A model generated the notes under the pieces. The model did not search any database and had not been told where the DNA came from. It saw only the letters and a list, made by a program, of their open reading frames with translations. This document shows positions 13,001 through 20,500 of a DNA stretch of 60,000 nucleotides, piece after piece. Source of the stretch: Membranipora membranacea (Eukaryota > Bryozoa > Gymnolaemata > Cheilostomatida > Membraniporidae). The DNA lies in assembly GCA_914767715.1 (NCBI GenBank), contig OU612069.1, positions 1,118,001 through 1,178,000 on the forward strand, given 5' to 3'. The position numbers and the translations under genes were made by a program. Numbering within the stretch: position 1 is the first letter of the stretch; every line of letters begins with the position of its first letter.

Positions 13001-13760
13001 CTCAGAGCAGACTGTGGGGCGTCCCTCAGGTCTAATATCTCCAGATCCGGTACCAGGTCTCTAAGATTATGTGGAACTTCACCCCATATTCTCATATGTG
13101 TGACAGTTATATTTGCTGTGTCTTCTTCAAACTGCGACGTCGTCTGCGGCTTCCCTTCGAAATCATCAGGCGGCTCCACTTTATCACCACTGCCATCCGA
13201 ATACCAGATACAGTACTCTGATGAATGCAGATAAGATTATATTAATATATTATATCGGTTATTTGTAAAAATATCATTTTGATATTCATTATATTATGGA
13301 CATTTTATCGGTAGATATGGCTTCTTGTATATCATATAAAATATAATGAGAGAGGTCATATAGATGCAAGGTCTGAAGGGAGTCAGTAGTAGTAAGGTGT
13401 TATTTCATAGTGACATATACATTATCCACATCATTGGCCCATCCAACTATCATATCAATGTGTGACAATTACAGCTTTCTACGGTACAACAATTTGGATG
13501 CCAGTAATCATACGGAGTCAAATGTTCTTAGCTAAGCAGACTGTAGGGAAAACTGTAGTAAAAAATTTACTATTTGTAAGGGATAGTTAATGATAGGGGA
13601 GCTTCACCAATTTTCTGGAGTTTAATCCTAGTTCGATTTAATGTTTGAGAAGGTCAAAGGTGAGTACAGAAGAAAGGATATGGAAGGTTCACTTTACATA
13701 TGCCGACATACCTCCATAATCCCTGAACTCATCCATATCAGGACTCAGATCAAGATTAAC
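31..13760 (-). CDS. Block L: LRR-W-X-C tail-anchored protein gene (5' end unresolved)
   Basis: Hand-spliced minus-strand model of 13 exons: 13760-13712, 13217-12989, 12781-12653, 11318-11172, 10560-10417, 8884-8756, 7996-7850, 7281-7138, 6883-6766, 5560-5110, 3059-2932, 2384-1911, 1008-31. All junctions are GT-AG, phases agree, and the summed 3267 nt stay open to the stop at 31, about 1088 residues. Order: linker, LRR cap, six two-LRR exons, one short LRR exon, three unassigned tail domains and a C-terminal hydrophobic segment. LRR consensus LxxLxLxxN is clear, for example LKEIDISENQLESLPKFL. LRR proteins generally bind other proteins; the partner is unknown. No ATG exon or signal peptide was found upstream of 13760, so this may instead continue from block A by skipping its terminal exon. 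The intact frame argues for a functional gene, without transcript evidence. Confidence 0.6.
1911..2384 (-). CDS. X-domain exon of block L
   Basis: A phase 0 to phase 0 exon of 158 codons with acceptor atctag and donor AAG|GTTCGT, which is weak. It contains TAMVLVTSMKQDVGSK and PWMALLCPLHMQQLDQLQD, which align with SAVVLVSG and RAWMMSVVHLYHQDINELRE in block R (56515-56852), so the same domain recurs at the same place in both blocks. Several NGT/NFS sequons would be glycosylated only if the domain is extracellular. In block R the matching region is split by an intron (56515|56203), so the two copies differ by intron gain or loss. Family unknown. Confidence 0.6.
2482..2550. repeat. Nested three-arm hairpin repeat
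   Basis: The arms 2482-2503 and 2509-2530 pair over 22 bp with one mismatch. The segment 2503-2520 also pairs perfectly with 2533-2550 (18 bp). The middle arm can therefore fold with either neighbour. It lies in the intron between the exons at 2932-3059 and 1911-2384. It is probably a remnant of a small inverted-repeat element. Confidence 0.75.
2932..3059 (-). CDS. Linker exon between W and X domains, block L
   Basis: A 128-nt exon, phase 1 to phase 0. Its acceptor attgccag follows a pyrimidine-rich tract and its donor is AAG|GTGAGT. It encodes GVENGGEMYTYRSNS and RLYEPKSPVIVEFLEI. The same peptide pattern (EEYIYSNRDVLDLRITEPMSP) is found in block R at the end of exon 57478-58029, which supports this exon and fixes its frame. 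Confidence 0.6.
5110..5560 (-). CDS. W-domain exon of block L
   Basis: A 451-nt exon, phase 0 to phase 1, with acceptor ctccttcag and donor ATAG|GTATGT. It encodes 150 residues: KDVHNKIKKLD, EEVTIVWMYSK, SLFFLSAG, TYHIINDRLHKFI, YLISTSLPNL, then an acidic run rich in Asp, Glu and Ser (NSDEDSDSDESNDKE). The paralogue at 57478-58029 shares ITIIWMWSK, SLFYLGNG, THYIVNDRLSKFI, FIVSKSLPKL and an acidic run. The pattern suggests a compact beta-rich domain followed by a disordered acidic linker. No known family recognised. Confidence 0.65.
6495..6665 (+). mobile_element. tRNA-derived SINE
   Basis: An A-box-like tract (tggtgcaattggttagcgc, about 6515) and a B-box (gttcaagtccc, about 6579) sit about 60 bases apart, as in the RNA polymerase III promoter of a tRNA-derived SINE. 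It occupies the place where blocks A, C and R carry their type 6 terminal exon, so it inserted there and replaced or displaced that exon. Ends are not sharply defined. Confidence 0.6.
6541..6672 (-). CDS. Possible SINE-derived alternative terminal exon of block L
   Basis: The acceptor ctgttag, conserved with the type 6 acceptors at 14560, 49988 and 59253, is retained next to the SINE. Reading in phase 0 from exon 6766-6883 gives 43 codons (NGCVWSVPGRGILLRVLGTR and so on) ending in TGA at 6541, almost entirely inside SINE sequence. This would produce a short LRR protein without the W-X-C tail. It is conditional on use of this acceptor. Confidence 0.3.
   Translation of the reverse strand, partial: NGCVWSVPGRGILLRVLGTRTINLESSPVGLELTNLTALITWQ
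6766..8884 (-). CDS. Second LRR cassette of block L (types 2-3-4-5)
   Basis: Exons 8884-8756 (129 nt), 7996-7850 (147 nt), 7281-7138 (144 nt) and 6883-6766 (118 nt). The first three start and end in phase 2; the last ends in phase 0. Each of the first three encodes about two LRRs: KKIDISENQLGSLPKFL, LKILDLSRNMGLDV, LSVSGNMADETFF, LNISNCGLTYLPDW. The last has SLERLDISDNEKLTNVPES. This cassette lacks its own linker and cap and joins to 10417 through TG|G (Trp), so it is an internal duplication of the cassette at 10417-12781. Confidence 0.8.
8885..10416. other. Intron of block L; no exon seen
   Basis: No coding exon supported here. It contains (AT)n microsatellites at about 10167-10192 and 10280-10292. 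A type 5 exon and anything downstream of it, expected by analogy with other units, are missing between 10416 and 8885. Confidence 0.6.
10417..12781 (-). CDS. First LRR cassette of block L (types 2-3-4)
   Basis: Exons 12781-12653, 11318-11172 and 10560-10417 are 129, 147 and 144 nt, all phase 2 to phase 2, with donors GTGAGT, GTAAGT and GTAAGT. Peptides include LKEIDISENQLESLPKFLAD, LKILDLSRNLGLDVQEM and LNIRNCRLTYLPDW. Each exon carries about two LRRs of 23-24 residues. A 511-bp inverted-repeat element sits in the 12653-11318 intron only in this copy. Confidence 0.8.
11575..12085. mobile_element. MITE-like inverted-repeat element, copy-specific
   Basis: Starts TAGAC and ends GTCTA. The outer roughly 150 bp on each side are imperfect inverted repeats, sharing blocks such as ggttatcttgaaaaccgc / gcggttttcaagataacc and gagttgtcctctctccagtt with its complement. 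No ORF of note. The paralogous intron at 51480-51500 has the uninterrupted site gcaataacaaaagg, so this copy is an insertion after the duplication. The tandem TA at the right edge makes the exact target duplication ambiguous. Confidence 0.8.
12183..12228 (+). other. G-rich tract in intron
   Basis: Runs of G (7 and 13 long) and a small cccg/cggg hairpin, inserted relative to the paralogous introns at about 16330 and 51570. It could form a quadruplex or simply be a slippage-prone tract. Confidence 0.5.
12989..13217 (-). CDS. Type 1 LRR-cap exon of block L with shifted donor
   Basis: A phase 1 to phase 2 exon encoding EYCIWYSDGSGDKVEPPDDF then ITVTHMRIWGEVP and LVPDLEILDLRDAPQS. The donor used by paralogues (TCA|GTAAGT) is mutated here to TCA|ATAAGT just below 12967. 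A GTATGC 24 nt upstream preserves phase 2 and restores the frame into the exon at 12781. The cap precedes the LRRs in every unit. Confidence 0.65.
13712..13760 (-). CDS. VNLD linker exon, block L
   Basis: A 49-nt exon with acceptor taccag and donor GAG|GTATGT, encoding VNLDLSPDMDEFRDYG, phase 0 to phase 1. Copies: 18983-19019 (37 nt), 52972-53020 and 58429-58477 (49 nt each). Flanking intron sequence is nearly the same in all copies. Confidence 0.7.
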
Positions 13761-14191
13761 CTGGTAAACCAAAATAACAGTAAACAGCAGTGATTTTTAC
13801 CATTAAAGTCATAGTAGAGCCTCTTCACACTAGGTAACATATTGAAGTTCTCAGGTCAAATTAAGAAAACTGTTTTTTTTACTCAATTTGATTTTATTAA
13901 TTATAGTTTAGATTGGCTGGCGAGGAATACATCCTGGATTGGATTAGACTGAATTTAGAACAAACTTTTATTTGCAAGAATTCATGCAAAGTTCCTCAAG
14001 TGTGTGGCCTGGCCTCACCTTTACTCTTTGAATTTTAAAATGCCGCAAGTTTTCTCTAACAATCCAGCAGCCTTACAAGTACAAGAACAATCTACTTTAT
14101 TATTGGAGTCAATGTACTTTGCAGCTACAGAAAAAAACTCCCGCATCTATTTTTTTGCAGAGTATGCAGATAGTCATACAGTCTAGATATA

Positions 14192-14560
14192 CTAAGAATA
14201 ATAGTTTTTTTTCTCTCTAATAAGCTCTGTACTAGGCATGAACACGATATTAGGGAAGCTATCTGAAGAGGATGACATGACTTTAAACCAAACCGTTATA
14301 GAAGTGTTAGGTTTTGGAAGCTTATAAGAATGAGTTGCATCAAAAGCAGTAAAAGAGGTGTCGGAGTATGACCAGGAAAAGCTGTGCTGTTTGTTGGAAG
14401 CTCCATTTGCTGTGATTTGCACTATCCCCAAAGTGCAGTTGAGGTAACATTCTGCAGCTATGTGTAATGGGCTGGAGTTAGCTCTACAAAGCCATGTCTC
14501 ACAATAACAATAAGGGCTTAGAGTTGTGGGAAGGCCCAAAGGCAATGCTAGTAAGAGTAG
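14192..14560 (-). CDS. Type 6 terminal exon of block A
   Basis: Acceptor ctgttag; phase 0; 122 codons and stop at 14192. It starts LLLLALPLGLPTTLSPYCYC. A roughly 23-nt insertion relative to 59041-59253 moves the second half into another frame (SFSWSYSDTSFTAF, DSFPNIVFMPSTELI) with no hydrophobic tail. DSFPNIVFM resembles ESFPKVFM in exon 19306-19845, so type 6 may be a shrunken relative of that domain; this is weak. Confidence 0.4.
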   Translation of the reverse strand, partial: LLLLALPLGLPTTLSPYCYCETWLCRANSSPLHIAAECYLNCTLGIVQITANGASNKQHSFSWSYSDTSFTAFDATHSYKLPKPNTSITVWFKVMSSSSDSFPNIVFMPSTELIREKKNYYS

Positions 14561-17500
14561 CTAACAGAAAAATAGATAATCGACAAGAACCCTCAAATGA
14601 CCAATGATAATGCAAGTATATTATATGCTGTCACAAATGATGAAGAATCAATTAGCTTCAAACTATAACTGACTGACAATCATGATCAGTATTCATTATT
14701 TATTATTATGTTGTAATAAATTCAAAGCATACCGATGAATCACGCAGAAGATGTTTCATCTCCGGAAGTCTGACTATTGACGCAGGAATATTTCTTAGCA
14801 TCTTATTGCCACGGATGTCTAGTCTCTCTAAGCTTCTGAGTTTGTTCAGACTGTCAAGAACAAGGATTTGAGTGTAATAAAAGTAAAGGGTGACCATCAA
14901 CATTAATTGAGCATACGTATCAATTCTAAAAGACTTCCTAGTCGTGGTTATCTCTCACAGACAGAGACTCACAAGAAGGACTAGAATGAAAAATCGGCCG
15001 AGCAGTTTGCCATGAAACGTTAAGGGATTATATACGATCCTCATCAAGCATAGAAATGGACAAAATACGTGATAAAGAACATTGTCACAGACTTTATAAC
15101 TTACCAATCAGGTAAATAAGTAAGTTCACAGTTGCTTATGTTCAGCTCTTTTAGTTGAGTAACTTTCTTGGAGAGATGATTGAAGAATGTTTCATCAGCC
15201 ATATTCCCTGACACAGATAGATGTTCCAATATTCTGAGATTGTCCAGTCTGAAAAGTTAAAAATCAAATCATGATGACACTGCTGTAAGTTGAACACAAA
15301 AAATTATTTCAGATCAATTTTAGCTTTAACTGTAACATCTTTCGTGTTTATCATAACTTAAAGATGATTCATAATGCAATTAGAAGCTGATTTTAGCACC
15401 AGTGTAATACTATCACGTGACATGTTGGGTATCCTCAGCCTAAATTAGAACCGAGAAAATAATATCTCGTTCTACGCAATAAAGGTTGCAATAACATTCA
15501 ATTTATTAAGTACAAAATTGGTGAAACCAACTTGTGTACAGCCATTATGTCACGTAAGTGCAAAGATTTTTGGAATATATCATAATTTCACTAGGTAACC
15601 CGCATAAGTGTTTGTGATTCGAGTAGACGCATGGAGCTCATCCTGAAGCGTCTTCAACTTTTCATTTTAGCACCACATACACCCTCTGTACTTTTCCGTC
15701 AGTCCGTATATGCTGTTCCCATTACATGACGTTACACACTTTGGGAGCTTTGGCTATGCCATGCCTTATTAAGGATGACATTTTGGTTGCTTACATAAAA
15801 ACTTTACCTAGCACATAATAAACAGTAAGTATATGAATACAGTAACTTACTGTAACTCCTTCAGATCGAGCTTACATTCATCGATAATCAGTGTGGTTAG
15901 GCTGCCCGGCAGCACATGAGGCATTTCTTGTACAGCAAGACCCGTATTCCGAGATAGATCCAGAATTTTTAGTTTCTTCAGAGTTTCTAGAGCAGAGCTG
16001 TAATGATAGGGTAGAAAAATCTGTAATTGTAAGGGCGTTGAAATGGTACAAAATTTGTATATTTCATTGTATTTCATTGTTAATTTCACATAAATTATTT
16101 CCTGCAAAATTTCTAAATCTCATCAAAATCTTCTCCATGATTCTGCAAACCTTTAGATCATTACTGATAGTTCACTTCGAAATTAAAAAGCTGCATTTAT
16201 ACTGCAAATTAGTTAGACAGATTTTTGTGAGAAGTTTTGCCCTCTTAAATACTCAATAACAAAAGGACAACTCATGGTCAAATCATCAATATATTAGAGT
16301 GCAAAATAATTTATTATTTTTATATACAGATTTTACAATATCATAATATGTGATATCACAGACTGGCCTATACTACCCTCATCTGTCGAAACAATAAAAG
16401 TTAAAGGTTTTAAAAAATCATGGTTTTACACATCTTTGGTTTGGGCACGGTCGTTGTCAGACAAAACCATGAAAACTTTGACAACCCCAATCCTTACACA
16501 AGTTACAATGTAACACAACACCATAATTTAGTGCTGTGAGCATTATTTCAACTGGTAAAACACAATAGGTCCTCTATCACAAAATAGAAGCCTGACTTTT
16601 TTGTTAGCGTCTGTTAGTGGTGTTATGCCAGATGACAACTGTTACAATGAAGCATTAGGAGCGATCTCAAAATAATCAGAATATCAAAGTATAGACTCTT
16701 GTGCCACAGATCTATAAACGCTCAGTTAAACCTGGACGTGGAAAACTTCAGAAGCTTTGTCACTCACATGTTTGTCAACCCACAGCCTCTAGCATAGAGG
16801 CGCTCCAAACTTTGTAAATCAGCCAAAACCTCAGGCAGTCTCTCTACCTGATTTTCTGAGATATCTATCTCCTTCAAGTGTTCAGGAAGATGGAGCCTGT
16901 AAAGATAAGCATAATCTAAAACATACGACGTCTCTCGACAATTCAGTACATATTGAATTTGTTGTGGCTTGAAGAAATTTCACTATTAGTCTTAGAGTAC
17001 TGCCTGCCATTTTACAGAAAACACATTGAAACCATGCAAGGACTCTCAGGATCTTCCACTGAGGACTGAGCATAGATTAACTTACTGATTAGTTGAAGCA
17101 TACAGTGGGATTTAACAAGAGAATACAGTTGTATCAACTAAAAATTATTGGCCTGACATGAGTATGGACACCACACAAGTATCATCTACAGTAACCCACC
17201 AAAGCCAACATGGTGTAACAATGTTATCAACATCACAGGTTTTTCACCAGGTATGTTTATTTCAGTTACTCTATTTCAGAGTTGCCCTTTCTTTCTCATT
17301 ACAGAGTGGATGAATTTTATATTGTAAGTCTAGGGAAAACACGACCTTACCACAAGAGGTGTTCCATCTGTAACCCACATGCTCTGATAGAGAGGCTCCT
17401 GAGTTTTCTAGGAAAGAACTCAAGAGACCTTACATCAATAAGTTTGTTCTCTGATAAGTCAAGGTTTTCTAGTTCATTTGCCTAGCCTACGTAACAGGGG

Positions 17501-20500
17501 TGTATCCAGAGGTAGAGCCTATTAAGGATTTAACAAAAGAATATAGTTGTTGAACTAAATCTTTGGACTGACATGAGTATGGGCAAGACTTTACGACATC
17601 CACAGTAACCCATCCTCGCAAACATGATATTTTGAACATTACGTCTACAGGTTTTCACTGCTGGTTTATTTCAGTAACCCTATTTAGGAGTCGCCCTTCC
17701 TTTCCTATTACCAGCGATTGAATTATACATTTTGAGCTAATACTTGTTTATATACTGTGATAATGAAGAGGTCATGCAGCTTTAATCCTCATGCTCTTGT
17801 TGTCTGATTTTTCATATGGGTCACCCTTTCTTTTGTAATATTGTGATATTGTAATGTTGTAAGACAATGACAAAACACCTTTCAGCTTACCAATAAAAGT
17901 CCTTCCTGGACAGGTTAAATCCTCGGAGAGTAAGGCTTTTGATTCCAACTGGAAAACTATTTTCTTTCAATCTGGTAGTGAACATCCCTCCAAGTCTACA
18001 AAGAATATTAGAAATAGGGCGACATTAAACTGTGAGAATTTATATCTATATATATGATGTACAACGGAAGGGTTTAGCCACTATGTGCTTGAAACCCGAT
18101 AGTGCTTATAGTTTGATTACATAATTAATCAGACCTCACAAACTTTCCCATGCTGAGACATTGATTATAAAAAAAAACCCATTGACTAGTTTGCAAACAC
18201 ATATTGAACCAGACTATCGGGCGCTCACGGTTTTGCCCTATGGATTGAACATATTTTAACTTACTGATTATTTAGAGCAGACTGTCGGACATTCCTCAGG
18301 TCTAATATCTCCAGATCTGGTACCAGGTCTCTAAGATTTGGTGGAACTTCTCCCCATATTCTCATGTGTGTGACAGTTATATCTGCTGTCTCTTTTTGAA
18401 ACTGCGATGCTGTCCGCAGCTTCCCTTCGAAATCATCAGGCGGCTCCACTTTATCATCACTGCCATCCGAATACCAGATACAGTACTCTGATGAACGCAG
18501 ATAAGATTATATTAATATATTATATCGGTTATTTGTAAAAATATCATTTTGATATTCATTATATTATGGACATTTTATCGGTAGATATGGCTTCTTGTTT
18601 ATCATAAAAAATATAATGAGAGAGGTCATATAGATGCAAGGTCTGAAGGGAGTCAGTAGTAGTAAGGTCTTATTTCATAGTGAAATTTACATCAACCACA
18701 TCATTGGCCCATCCAACTATCACATCAATGTGTGACAATAACAGCTTTCTACGGTACAACAATTTGGATGTCAGTAATCATACGGAGCCAAATGTTCTTA
18801 GCTAAGCAGACTGTAGGCAAAACTGTAGTAAAAAATTTACTATTTGTAAGGGATAGTTAATGATAGGGGAGCTTCACCAATTTTCTGGAGTTTGATCCTA
18901 GTTTCGTTTTAATGTTTGAGAAGGTCAAAGGTGAGTACAGAAGAAAGGATATGAAAGGTTCACTTTACATATGTCAACATACCTCCATAATTGCTGACTT
19001 CATCCAGATCCAGGTTAACCTTGTAAAACAAAATAACAGTAAACAGCAGTGATTTTTATCATTTACGTCATAGTAGCGCCTCTTCACATTTGGTAACATA
19101 TTGAAGGTCTCAGGTCAAATTAAGAGAACTCCGGTAACATTTTAAATAGCATCTGGACACAGTTGAATGCTTTAATGCCAGATCATGGGCTCCTGAAGTT
19201 GGTGGAAATCTTTGAAAATATGATTATTGGCATGTCATTTGCCATCGTATTTTTTATCCCAGCAAATATCATAAAACCCAGACATAATGGTAATATCTCT
19301 CTCACCTCAAGCTCAAGCTTAACGTATCTGTTAAACAGCGGAGACGGATTTGTCAGTGTCCACACCTCAAGCTTGGCGTCATAGATGGGCAAAGAATGTT
19401 TTATCAGTGTCCACACATGTGTTGATAAATTGACTTTGATTTCCACTCCATTTGTATCCTCGTAGAGACAGAATCCTTCTCCGGTGATATTCGCCATTCT
19501 CAATGTCAAAGAGCGTGGCTGCACAGTACCCTTATCTGTTGGAATCATATGGCATAATGCAAACGGAGGGATGCTTTCTGAAAGTTTCTCCTTCTGCATA
19601 AAGACTTTGGGAAAACTTTCTTTGTAATCACTACCAATCCAGTCATACAATGAGTCATTCCCTAAGTAGGATACATCTAACGGATCTGATTTGCTGACGG
19701 GATGGCCTTGTATAAAGAGGACTAATGGCAATTCGTGAGGGATAACCACTGCAGTCACATTCTTCTGTTGGCAACTCTCATGAAGGTCAGCAACATTAAT
19801 GAGGGCATTAATGAGAACTAAAGGTCTTCTGTACTCATGATGCATCTGAAATCAAAGAATAAACTGACTCTAATTTTATTCTCAGACTAGTGTAACAACA
19901 CGGTGAGCATGACCTAATACTGAATAATATTGCAGTAGTGAGAGTTGCTTTGAAGATTTTAAGACACATCAGTTGCATTCTCTTGCTTGATATCTTAAAT
20001 GCATCCATGACATTAAGATTGGAGTCAGCCAAAGTTGTTTCTCTAGCTAGTCAGCTTTAAAACAAGCCCAAAACTGACCCTGTGGGACAACCAGAAGCTG
20101 AGTAGTGAGGTCCGATTTCAGCATTATTGTATAAGGAACCGTTAATCAGCTTCAATTTTTTGTGCTGGAATAATCTCTTTAATGGCATGAGCTTCATTTA
20201 ATGGATGTTTTAATGGAGTCCTTAGTTGAGTATGCTATTGGAGGGCTAAGTATGTGTCCGCAATAGATACATAATTTGATGACCATTGATATTTTTAGGA
20301 TAATGGAAACAGACATTTACATATAAGGTATCCCAGTAAGAAGATGTCCCCTTCTAATGATTGCTTTGAAAAATTGTTGACTTGATCCTAGCCTGATTCA
20401 ATTTCACCTAAACTCAGGTTGGGTAATTTGAATTGAACAACATTAATTAAAAAAAAAATTATATGGGGATGTAGGGATCAATATGAAGAGCTGATCAAAT

